This document shows, one piece after another, positions 17,973 to 25,559 of a stretch of DNA of 64,000 nucleotides. Within the stretch, counting starts at the first letter, position 1. Every line of letters starts with the position of its first letter. The notes beneath the pieces are model-generated. The model saw only the letters and a list, made by a program, of their open reading frames with translations, searched no databases and was not told the DNA's origin. A program made the position numbers and the translations under genes. Origin of the DNA: Dyella choica (lineage in GTDB: Bacteria > Pseudomonadota > Gammaproteobacteria > Xanthomonadales > Rhodanobacteraceae); assembly GCF_003977665.1 (NCBI RefSeq), contig NZ_RYYV01000001.1, positions 310,001 through 374,000 of the forward strand, in the 5' to 3' direction.

Positions 17973-18049
17973 CGCCCCGTAGCAGACACTCATCTAGCGC
18001 GCACGAAGATCAAAAGCCGCCTCATTCAGGCGGCTCTTGTTTTGTCTGG
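17973..18049 (+). repeat. ~75-bp repeat with terminator hairpin, right copy
   Basis: Same order as the left copy: AGCAGACACTCATCTAGCGC, CACGAAGATCAAAAGCCGCC, hairpin AGCCGCCT/AGGCGGCT, T-rich tract and GTCTGGA. The hairpin is longer than in the left copy but the T-run is interrupted. No gene is supported in 18050-18320. Confidence 0.85.
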
Positions 18050-18320
18050 AACTTATGCGCTGCAAGCCGCAGCAGCATTCGCGATCGGGTCGCCTTTCCT
18101 CACCAAAGCCCAACAATGTCGCGGCTTTGCGGCGTGAACATGTCACTGGCGTAGAAAATGTGTTGAAAAATAAAAAAACTCCCGGAGGTAAACCCTTGAA
18201 TTTATGGCGGCCGAAGTTGGACTCGGAAACGGGGATCACTTATCCCGCACAGCAAAATGATCCCGATTTCCGGGCGCGCATCACAGCGGGTACTACGCTT
18301 GGCAGCGGGAAGGCGCCAGC

Positions 18321-18524
18321 GCTCGCGCACGTGAGGACCTGCGCCTGACCGGCCTGATCAGGCATGTGTGGCTGGCCAGCGGCACAGTGTATGGCTATCG
18401 CAAGATCGCGCTGGATCTTCGCGAGGCCGGCGAACGTTGCAGCCGCCATCGTGTACGACGTTTGATGAAGGCCGAAGGTCATTGCGCGCAGGTACGCTAC
18501 GGCCGCAACCCTTTGCGCATCTAA
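18321..18524 (+). pseudogene. IS3-family transposase OrfB remnant
   Basis: A 67-codon open stretch without start reads LTGLIRHVWLASGTVYGYRK, then SRHRVRRLMKAEGH and ends NPLRI at a TAA. This is the HTH_21 segment of IS3 OrfB just before the DDE domain, which is missing. It lies at the downstream edge of the KAP/GIY-YIG operon and its last four bases overlap the GIY-YIG stop. Confidence 0.75.
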
Positions 18525-19033
18525 TGCGTGCGGAACGTGTTCCACTTTGACGTGTCGAGCCTCATCGAGGCATAGACCTCAAAGATGTAAAGCTCCAGGT
18601 CATTCTCAATCTCGATGTAAGCCACGCTCATACTCTGCAAGCGCTCCTTGGCAGAGCAAAACAACTTACTGAACTTGTCGTCCTTCATCGCCTCATCGCG
18701 CGTCATTTCATGCGGTAACTCGTCGGACGCCATCTTGTAAGCCAAGCTCGCCGTGAAGTGCGAGCTGGAGTTGAGATGCTGGACCAGTCGCTTTACCACG
18801 CTCCTTGAAATACCAACATAAACCGGCGTGCCGTTATCCAGGAAGACATAGCAACCCGGGAAGTCTTTGGTGCGACCTACCTTCCCAAAAAGCTCTCGGG
18901 TGACCGATTTGTATTTCACAAAATCCTTAGCCGCACGCGAGCTCTTCATCGCCTCCTGCAAGCGCTGGAAGTGATCCGGCAAAATCTCGCCGACGAGTGC
19001 CTCAAAGCCGTGTAAGCAACCATCAATCGCCAT
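18521..19033 (-). CDS. GIY-YIG nuclease-like protein
   Basis: 170 residues from ATG 19033. GCYVF at 60-64 and VYVGIS at 71-76 stand for the GIY and YIG strands; Arg82 in KRLVQHL, a late Glu in NDLELYIFE and Asn165 in KWNTF match the catalytic layout of GIY-YIG nucleases. The first Gly-Ile-Tyr is changed to Gly-Cys-Tyr. Last gene of a three-gene minus-strand operon, 4 bp after the T5orf172 gene. Alternative upstream start codons (to 19234) overlap that gene and have no family look. Confidence 0.75.
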   Translation of the reverse strand: MAIDGCLHGFEALVGEILPDHFQRLQEAMKSSRAAKDFVKYKSVTRELFGKVGRTKDFPGCYVFLDNGTPVYVGISRSVVKRLVQHLNSSSHFTASLAYKMASDELPHEMTRDEAMKDDKFSKLFCSAKERLQSMSVAYIEIENDLELYIFEVYASMRLDTSKWNTFRTH

Positions 19034-19037
19034 GCGC

Positions 19038-19724
19038 CTATGTCCGTGCCGTGGCGCGCGCCTGGGGCTGGATGAATTTGATGACGGACTCGATCTCTTC
19101 CAGGGTCGTGTCAAACCACTCTGCTCCCGGCGCTTGCCGCTTGGAGCCACGCGCTTCCAAGGTGGAATGGATGGCATCTTCCACCGCCCCCACTCGTGGC
19201 ACGTCCCACGTCCGCAGGATGATCGGGAATTCAAAGCAACACGTTTGCTTACACTGCTGCGCTACGCGCGCATCCGCGTCGCCGGTCGTCGTAAACCCGA
19301 TCTTTATGGGGAACTTGCTATCTGCCTTCTTGATCGACGGGAACGTGTAGGCGTAGATGATGCCGGCATCGTTGGAGTCCACATCGACGGCCACGGCATC
19401 CGCTTCGGCCAGCTCCTCTTCGAGCGAAATGTTACGGAACCGCCCTGCACCTAGGTTCTCAAATACTTTGAGGTTTTCAGCGAGGAACGGGATGTAGAAG
19501 CCGAAGATATTGCTGAGCTTGTCGACGCCATCCGATTTCGCTTTCTTGGCCGTCATGGCCAACTGCTCGGCCGTGTAGGTTTCCGCCAGCAAGGGCTTGG
19601 ACAGGTCCCGCAATAGGAACGGCTGATCACCGAACGCCTTGGCAATCTCCGCCAGCTTCGGCAAGAGCTCGTAGCGCGAGGCGTTGTAGACGTAGGAGCG
19701 CGTGGGGGCGAAAGGGATGGTCAT
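19038..19724 (-). CDS. T5orf172-type (GIY-YIG superfamily) domain protein
   Basis: 228 residues from ATG 19724, overlapping the stop of the KAP gene as ATGA. The C-terminal half fits T5orf172: AGIIYAYTF (120-128), PIKIGFTTTGDADAR (139-153), then a Trp, VEDAIHSTLEARG (181-193) with the Glu/His pair, and AEWFDTTLEEI (201-211). This is a GIY-YIG-superfamily nuclease fold. The N-terminal ~110 residues are helical and unassigned; they may bind DNA or the NTPase. Confidence 0.78.
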   Translation of the reverse strand: MTIPFAPTRSYVYNASRYELLPKLAEIAKAFGDQPFLLRDLSKPLLAETYTAEQLAMTAKKAKSDGVDKLSNIFGFYIPFLAENLKVFENLGAGRFRNISLEEELAEADAVAVDVDSNDAGIIYAYTFPSIKKADSKFPIKIGFTTTGDADARVAQQCKQTCCFEFPIILRTWDVPRVGAVEDAIHSTLEARGSKRQAPGAEWFDTTLEEIESVIKFIQPQARATART

Positions 19725-21517
19725 GATTGTGTCTCTTCATTAAGCGATCTCGTAAGCGGTGACAGCCTGGTAACGTAGTCCCGCAGGACCCCAGCCAATT
19801 CCCACCAGGCTGCATCGTCCAGTGAAATTGGCGCGGTGTTCGGGGTATTGCTGTCAATGAGCTTTCTCAAAGCCTTCGCAAATCGCACCTCGTTCGTAGC
19901 GAAGTCCTGCAAATTGGTGATGGCCATTCGCTTGCGGAAGAATTGCGTCACTCGATAAACGCCATTGCGACCGGCGCCCTGGAGAAGTGCGTAGATATCC
20001 GGAGCTTTGGCATCCGCAAAAGGTGCGGTGTTGAACCCTTCCAAAACCGCATCCCCTTCCCCCTCGATGAGGGCGGCCCGCGCCGCTTCATTGTCAGCCC
20101 TCGTCTTCTCCGCCAATATCCGCTGTTCAAGCGATCTCAACGCCTCCAACACTGCTGCACGATTGGCGTCACGGCTCTCTGGCCAAACCGTGAATGAACT
20201 TGGGAAATCGCTGGTCACCTTAAAGCTCCTGGCCAGCTTGATAAACGTGTCCCGCCAAACGTCGGGAGCAATGTTGATCAATTTTTTCTGCGCCAAGTGG
20301 TCAAGGATTTCGTGAGCCTCCCACATCTGTTGCAGGTTTTCGAAGTCCCCCACGCTCACGATCTCTTCTAATTCCGTCACACACGTTCGAAACTCTGGTT
20401 CTTCCATGGCGCGATAAGAGCGAAACCGTTCCAACAAGGACTGCCCTTCTTGCTTAACGTGGCCGAAAACCTGAAAGTCTTGGGCGATTCGATTGGGCTC
20501 AAATCCTTCCGCGGTGACGTACTCGGCGAAGGCCGTAGATCCATGCCACTCGTAGATGTCGCCGTCAAACCCCAACGCATCAATCAATTTCCTGACGGAT
20601 GCCCCGGAGCTTTCCTCTTCCTGATCGGCCGCTTTTTTCTTGCCAACCGCCCGACTCATCATGACAATGTTGGCCAAATCGCCATGTAGAAAGACTTCCC
20701 TCACCAAAGCTTCGTTCTTGACGTTCTTGGTCACGGCGATCACATGAAAGGACACGGCGGATAGCAACGCTCCTAACGAAGCATCTTGTCCCTCGGGCCA
20801 GGTCATGTCTTGCATGATGGACTTCATTTCTTCCAGAATACTGCGAAGCGTCCGGAGATTTTTAAGCTTCTTCTCCTTGAAGAAACCCACGGCATAGTCC
20901 TGTATATCCACCAGGGCCTCGCGTGTCGCCTTGTGCTCGAAGCCCTTCACCGTATCCTCATAGAACGATTCGACCTCGGGACGGACTTCCGCAGTTACGG
21001 TTATGATCTTTTCCTTGTAGTCCTCATAGCCTTCCAGCTCCTTGATGGCTCGCTCTTCATCGGAAATCAATACGACGTGGAGCTTGGCAGCGTCCAGCAG
21101 CGAAACGATAAAACCGAACAGCACCTTAAAGTCGCCGCCGAATCGTTCCAGATCGTCAATACAAATGACAGTTTTCCCTGGTCGCACATCGGCTTTGAGC
21201 TTGATGTCATCGGGATCAACTTTGACCAGTCGAAGAAGTGCGCGCCCCACCACCGTGCCCGTCTCGCGGAGCGTGTCGGTGCCCAGGTCTTTCACCGAAG
21301 CCAAGAACATGGCTTGTTCCAATTCTTCCAGCGTGGCAAGCCCAGCAACGGAAAAGGTGATGTCCTTCTTGCGAAGTTTGGGGAGATGCCTCTCTTTGAA
21401 GCCATCCCAGAAAAATGACTTACCTGAGCCCCACGACCCACGGAGCAAAATCGCGGAACTGGGCGCCGCAGATCTCAGGTATTGCGTCAGCTTTTGCTTC
21501 GCGCCTTTGTTGACCAT
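19721..21517 (-). CDS. KAP-family P-loop NTPase
   Basis: 598 residues from ATG 21517, chosen because AGGGGAG lies 8 bp upstream; the frame extends to a GTG at 21598 but those 27 codons abut a broken regulator fragment. Walker A is GSWGSGKS (27-34) and Walker B is VICIDDLERF (117-126), both in the KAP form. VVLISDEERA resembles the later sensor strand of KAP NTPases. No transmembrane helices are obvious, unlike many KAP proteins. KAP NTPases occur in phage-exclusion and other conflict systems. With two GIY-YIG-type genes in the same overlapping operon it is likely the ATP-driven sensor or motor of a defence complex. Function is inference. Confidence 0.85.
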   Translation of the reverse strand: MVNKGAKQKLTQYLRSAAPSSAILLRGSWGSGKSFFWDGFKERHLPKLRKKDITFSVAGLATLEELEQAMFLASVKDLGTDTLRETGTVVGRALLRLVKVDPDDIKLKADVRPGKTVICIDDLERFGGDFKVLFGFIVSLLDAAKLHVVLISDEERAIKELEGYEDYKEKIITVTAEVRPEVESFYEDTVKGFEHKATREALVDIQDYAVGFFKEKKLKNLRTLRSILEEMKSIMQDMTWPEGQDASLGALLSAVSFHVIAVTKNVKNEALVREVFLHGDLANIVMMSRAVGKKKAADQEEESSGASVRKLIDALGFDGDIYEWHGSTAFAEYVTAEGFEPNRIAQDFQVFGHVKQEGQSLLERFRSYRAMEEPEFRTCVTELEEIVSVGDFENLQQMWEAHEILDHLAQKKLINIAPDVWRDTFIKLARSFKVTSDFPSSFTVWPESRDANRAAVLEALRSLEQRILAEKTRADNEAARAALIEGEGDAVLEGFNTAPFADAKAPDIYALLQGAGRNGVYRVTQFFRKRMAITNLQDFATNEVRFAKALRKLIDSNTPNTAPISLDDAAWWELAGVLRDYVTRLSPLTRSLNEETQS

Positions 21518-21602
21518 GTTGTTCGCTCCCCTTGCACTTACTTCCATTTTTCGCAATTCGAGGTAAGGCTTCTTCCTGGCCGGGGTGAAAAGCGACACGT
21601 AT

Positions 21603-21712
21603 TCAGGCGGCCGCTTTCTGAGTGCTGATCGTGGTGATCCGATCTGGAGAACTTTTTGGCGATCTTGGCGATGGACATACCATCAAGCATGCGGCGCAGC
21701 AGTTCCACCCGC
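21603..21712 (-). pseudogene. LuxR-type response-regulator HTH fragment
   Basis: Reads RVELLRRMLDGMSIAKIAKK then FSRS, after which a 1-base frameshift is needed to continue TTISTQKAAA to a stop. It matches the HTH of the regulators at 22962 and 43005 but is a more distant copy. It sits between the XRE gene and the KAP gene. Confidence 0.75.
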
Positions 21713-21725
21713 CCCCGCCCTGCCC

Positions 21726-22019
21726 CTAGATCTTTCTCGTGCGTTTGGCCCCTCCGGACCTTCCCTCGAATACCTTTAGGCGCCTTTCCAGCTCCAATCC
21801 AAAGCTACCCAGGTCAGACCCGCATCCGGCCAGCCAGGTTCGGAGTTGCAAGGTATCCAGTCTCAGAACACCTCTCTCCACCGCTGATACGTAGGGCTGA
21901 GACAAACCCACTTTTTGGGCCAACTTGACCTGGGTCAGATCCGCCTCTTGCCGGGTTTCCACCAGCAATTGCAGGAAAACGGGGTATTCCTTGGAGTGAA
22001 TGGTCTTCCCTTTAGGCAT
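21726..22019 (-). CDS. XRE-family HTH regulator (1)
   Basis: 97 residues. The helix-turn-helix is LTQVKLAQKVGLSQPYVSAVERG, preceded by FLQLLVETRQEA; the C-terminus is basic. It is divergent from the pseudo-receiver/HPt gene at 22129, with a 109-bp AT-rich gap holding inverted repeats. It could repress itself, that gene pair, or the KAP operon downstream on its own strand. Confidence 0.87.
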   Translation of the reverse strand: MPKGKTIHSKEYPVFLQLLVETRQEADLTQVKLAQKVGLSQPYVSAVERGVLRLDTLQLRTWLAGCGSDLGSFGLELERRLKVFEGRSGGAKRTRKI

Positions 22020-22052
22020 GTCGCGCGCTCCAGTGATGAAGCGACGCTAAAC

Positions 22053-22093
22053 AACAAGATGGCTTACTCCATCTTTATATACTCTATCTTGTT
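22053..22093. promoter_or_regulatory. Candidate XRE operator
   Basis: AACAAGAT (22053-22060) and its inverse ATCTTGTT (22086-22093) bracket an AT-rich core with another CCATCTT half-site. The region also contains TTTATATA promoter-like sequence. It lies between divergent XRE and HPt genes. Confidence 0.5.
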
Positions 22094-22128
22094 ATATTTG
22101 ACTCACATCCCGAAGGAATAGGGCTGCC

Positions 22129-22896
22129 ATGAACCCGACCATACGTACGGATTCCACCCCTGCCCGCAAGTCGGAGCGATTTAAGCCTTTCTCAGTGAGA
22201 GAGTCCTCCGCGCCGTACAACACGCAACCCCAGAGGTCGGCGCGCATCCTGGTGGTAGCGAATGAACCTGAAACGCGTAGCGCGTTGATCCGCGAACTCA
22301 AGGCGCTTCGCCTGGACCCGCTCCCCGTGGCTGACAGCCTGGCGGCCTTGAATGCCATCGATTTGCAGGTGCCCGACATGATCTTGATGGCCCTGGAGGG
22401 GCCAGACGCAGCCGTCTACCAAGCCGTGTTGCGCTTGGGCGTAGCCAACCTTGCAAGGCACGCCCATATTCCCCTTGTCGCCATCGTTGGGCAGGGGGGC
22501 GAGAGCTGGCGTCGCGCCTTGGATAGCCGCCTGGATGGTGTCCTGCACACTCCCCTGCGCCCCGAGGAGCTGTATGCCACCCTCGCGCGCTGGCTCGACC
22601 TGCCGCCTCCCACCGGTAAAGCGCCGGATGAACCCCTGCCCTCCCGATGGCGCCGAGCCTGTATCGACATGGACGTCCAGGAGTATGAGCGAGCCCTGGC
22701 AAGGCAAGACACCGCCAACATGGTGCACTTTGCACATCGCGCGAAGGGCGCGGCGCTGGTGCTGCATGCGGATCGGGCGGCCGAGCTGGCGGATCGGCTG
22801 GAACTCGCTGCAAGAGGCTATGCACCGCTACAGCCAGGTGAAATACAGCGCACGCTCGCCGCGTTGAAAGCAGCTATCGCCCATCACTTTGACTAA
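22129..22896 (+). CDS. Pseudo-receiver plus HPt domain protein (copy 1)
   Basis: 255 residues. Residues ~38-158 form a receiver-like domain (ARILVVANEPETR, VPDMILMALEGPD, IPLVAIVGQGG, DGVLHTPLRPEELYATL), but the acidic pair is Asn45-Glu46 and the phospho-Asp position is Ala88, so it should not be phosphorylated. Residues ~175-255 form an HPt domain with the conserved His203 in FAHRAKGAAL. It could pass phosphate to the regulator encoded 65 bp downstream, with a partner hybrid kinase elsewhere. No kinase is present here. A close copy is at 42172. Confidence 0.85.
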   Translation: MNPTIRTDSTPARKSERFKPFSVRESSAPYNTQPQRSARILVVANEPETRSALIRELKALRLDPLPVADSLAALNAIDLQVPDMILMALEGPDAAVYQAVLRLGVANLARHAHIPLVAIVGQGGESWRRALDSRLDGVLHTPLRPEELYATLARWLDLPPPTGKAPDEPLPSRWRRACIDMDVQEYERALARQDTANMVHFAHRAKGAALVLHADRAAELADRLELAARGYAPLQPGEIQRTLAALKAAIAHHFD

Positions 22897-22961
22897 GCCA
22901 ACGAGGTGGGCAGCGTGAAAGGAAAAAGAAAGGCCAGGCTAATCTGAAAAGGAAGTAGGAC

Positions 22962-23642
22962 ATGTCCGATGCCCTGTCGCCACGCTTGCGCGTGATGTTG
23001 CTCGAAGACCACGTGCTGGTACGCCATGCCATGGAGCTGCTGCTCAAGCATGAGTACGGCTTGGACATCGCAGGCAGCTTTTGCACGCCTCGGCAACTCT
23101 TCGAAGCGTTAAAGGACGACAAACCCGACGTGATCGTTACGGACTATGCCCTGGGTGCAACGGATACCGATGGTGCCAAGCTCCTACGCTCCTTACACCT
23201 GCAACATCCGCGTGTACGGGTCTTGGTGGTGTCGTCCCACTGCAACGCCCCTACGATAGCTCTGGCGATGAGGGCCGGCGCCCACGGCTTTATTGGCAAG
23301 ACGCAGCACGATTCCGAACTGTATTCGGCCATCCGAGCGGTTGCGGCGGGCCGAACCTATATCAGCCAGCACCTGGCCGATGTCATTGATCCGATCCACC
23401 CTGCCAAACGAAGTGACGAGCGCGTCACGGACCTCGACGACGAGTTGTTGAAATCCTTCAAACTTTCCGCACGAGAGCACGAGGTGCTGCGCTGCATGCT
23501 CGATGGCATGTCCATCACGGCCATTGCCAGAAAGTTCTCCCGGTCGGTCACCACGATCAGCGCGCAGAAACATTCAGCCTTCCGCAAGCTGGGCTTACGT
23601 ACCAACCATGAGTTGTTCAGGGTGCGATATCAGTGGGGGTGA
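22962..23642 (+). CDS. RcsB/NarL-type response regulator (copy 1)
   Basis: 226 residues. The receiver domain has the acidic pair Glu15-Asp16, phospho-acceptor Asp61 in VIVTDYALG and Lys113 in FIGKT, so it should be functional. The LuxR-type HTH (166-220) has LSAREHEVLRCMLDGMS and SVTTISAQKHSAFRKLG, closest in style to RcsB. It follows the HPt gene at 65 bp, and the spacer is conserved in the second copy (ending AAAAGGAAGTAGGACATG), so both genes were duplicated together. Likely the output of a phosphorelay. Confidence 0.92.
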   Translation: MSDALSPRLRVMLLEDHVLVRHAMELLLKHEYGLDIAGSFCTPRQLFEALKDDKPDVIVTDYALGATDTDGAKLLRSLHLQHPRVRVLVVSSHCNAPTIALAMRAGAHGFIGKTQHDSELYSAIRAVAAGRTYISQHLADVIDPIHPAKRSDERVTDLDDELLKSFKLSAREHEVLRCMLDGMSITAIARKFSRSVTTISAQKHSAFRKLGLRTNHELFRVRYQWG

Positions 23643-23911
23643 GCCGGGTCGGCGGCAAATAGCTTTTTCGCTCGTCAATCCAGCGAAAGCCCAAATCCAG
23701 TGCCCCTGCTCTTCAAGAACTTAAGGCCGCTGGATCCTGGCTCCCGTCGGGACCTTGAGCTTAATAAGGACAAGTTGAGATTGCCTTGAGATACCCACGC
23801 GCTCCGAAGCGCTGTTCGCAACGTTCACCGCAAGAAACGGATGTCGCCCAGGTAAACGATCTGCGACTCTCGTCTGTCCCTCAAGGTCACTCGAACGAAA
23901 GGCTTAAACAC

Positions 23912-24676
23912 ATGGGACAGCTGTCAAAGAAAGTTGCCATCGTCACCGGCGCAAGCTCGGGGATCGGATACGAAGCGGCCAAGCTATTCGCTAAAGAAGG
24001 TGCCAAAGTCGTCGTGGCTGCGCGTCGTCAACGTGAACTCGATGCGCTCGTTGCCGAGATTGAGCGTGAGGGCGGCGAAGCGGTGGCGATCGCCGGCGAC
24101 GTAAGAGATGAGCTGCTGGCCCGTGCTTTAGTGGAGGCTGCGGTCAGCCATTTTGGCGGCCTGGATATCGCTTTCAACAATGTCGGTTCGACAGGCGACG
24201 CCATGCCGGTGCCTGACATTTCAGTGAGTGCCTGGCGCGAAATACTCGACATCAACCTGACTAGTGCGTTTCTCGGTGCAAAGCATCAAATTCCAGCTAT
24301 GACAGAGCGTGGTGGCGGCTCCATCATTTTTACGTCCACTTTTGTGGGCCACACCGTCGGATTTCCTGGCATGGGCGCGTATGCGGCGAGCAAAGCCGGC
24401 TTGATCGGCCTCACCCAAGTGATCGCCGCGGAATTCGGCGCCAAGGGCATCCGCGCCAACGCCCTCCTGCCCGGTGGCACTGACACGCCCATGGGCCGCG
24501 CCACCGTCAATACACCCGAGGCTCGCACCTTCGTCGAAGGCTTGCACGCACTGAAGCGTCTTGCGCAACCCGAAGAGATCGCACGATCGGCTCTCTACCT
24601 TGCTTCCGACGCCTCGAGTTTCACGACGGGGTCGGCGCTCATGGTGGATGGCGGCGTGTCTATCACTCGGACCTGA
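23912..24676 (+). CDS. Short-chain dehydrogenase/reductase
   Basis: 254-residue classical SDR from ATG 23912. The cofactor motif is VTGASSGIGYEAAK, the NNVG motif is IAFNNVGS, and the catalytic YAASK follows a Thr/Ser-rich strand (IIFTSTF). The C-terminus ends ASSFTTGSALMVDGG as in 3-oxoacyl-ACP-reductase-like enzymes. The basic residues after the first strand (AARRQREL) suggest NADP(H). Single gene; substrate unknown. The longer frame from 23786 has no supporting features. Confidence 0.92.
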   Translation: MGQLSKKVAIVTGASSGIGYEAAKLFAKEGAKVVVAARRQRELDALVAEIEREGGEAVAIAGDVRDELLARALVEAAVSHFGGLDIAFNNVGSTGDAMPVPDISVSAWREILDINLTSAFLGAKHQIPAMTERGGGSIIFTSTFVGHTVGFPGMGAYAASKAGLIGLTQVIAAEFGAKGIRANALLPGGTDTPMGRATVNTPEARTFVEGLHALKRLAQPEEIARSALYLASDASSFTTGSALMVDGGVSITRT

Positions 24677-24906
24677 ACTGCTTGGCCTCTACCTGAAACG
24701 CTAAATTCCCGGAATTAACGGCTGGTTCTTGCTGGAACCGAAGCGAAGCGGCACCTGAGGGATAACATTCAAGTTGCCGCACTGTGATTTCGGTCTCTGC
24801 CGGCGAGAACGCTCGCGGTAAAACATGACGCAGGCACTAGGAAAACTCGACGCCGTACGTGGCCGGCGTCGAGCGTAACTAGCTGTGATTTCGCCTTCGA
24901 ACAAAT

Positions 24907-24946
24907 GGGACGTGGGCAGTTAAAAATGCTCAACTACCTACGTCCC
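24907..24946. repeat. ~40-bp stem-loop repeat (GGCAGTTAAA...CAACTACCT), copy 1
   Basis: GGGACGTGGGCAGTTAAAAA then TGCTCAACTACCTACGTCCC; outer arms GGGACGT/ACGTCCC pair. Similar units lie at 47080 and 58608. The rest of 24677-25196 contains no gene I can support. Confidence 0.6.
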
Positions 24947-25196
24947 GTTTTCCGCGCGATGGTCTTGTCCGTACTGATCAGTAGTGCGCTCGAACTTGGG
25001 TCCAATAACTGGGCCAGGTTCACTTCCTACGCAACTGAGCGTTCAAGTCGATGGCTGGCATCACTGAATGAGCGCACAGCACGCGTGGTGCGCTGCATGA
25101 TCATCGAGCACGCTGATCGGTTCGTTTTCGCCCAGAAGAAACACTCAAGGCCCGCCCAGAAAGCTTCAAGTGTAAAAGCTACGACTTGATCTGACT

Positions 25197-25556
25197 TTAT
25201 TTTTTATCTAAAGCATTTATGGAATTCTTATGCCCAAGAATTATTGCCAACTCCATGGGAGTAATTCCATCATCATTTTTTGCATTAACATTAGCTCCGT
25301 TATTTATAAGCCACAAAATCGCCTCAAATTTATCCTGTTCAACCGCATCATGAATGGGCAAATACCCGTGTTCGCCGACAGCATTGATGTCAGCACCGTT
25401 ATTTAACAGAAGACCCATCTCATCTATAGATCCACGTGTTGCAGCTATATTTATCGGGTAGTCATTAAAGAGGCTCTTTTTATTTACATCATTCAACACA
25501 AGCCCGCTGTACTCAGGGAGAGTCTGGTATTCCGCAAGAAGTTCATCAATATTCAT
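25197..25556 (-). CDS. Ankyrin-repeat protein, candidate immunity partner of the RHS tip
   Basis: 119 residues with about three ankyrin units: PINIAATRGSIDEMGLLLNN, YLPIHDAVEQDKFEAILWLI and ITPMELAIILGHKNSINAL. The DNA is clearly more AT-rich than its surroundings. It begins 3 bp after the stop of the RHS C-terminal gene on the same strand, where immunity genes of RHS toxins normally lie. Ankyrin proteins serve as immunity proteins in several toxin systems. The pairing is inference from position. Confidence 0.8.
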   Translation of the reverse strand: MNIDELLAEYQTLPEYSGLVLNDVNKKSLFNDYPINIAATRGSIDEMGLLLNNGADINAVGEHGYLPIHDAVEQDKFEAILWLINNGANVNAKNDDGITPMELAIILGHKNSINALDKK

Positions 25557-25559
25557 ATA

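Noticed and set aside
24905-25189. 94-residue plus-strand open frame
   Set aside because: Its start lies in a stem-loop repeat and the protein has no recognisable features.
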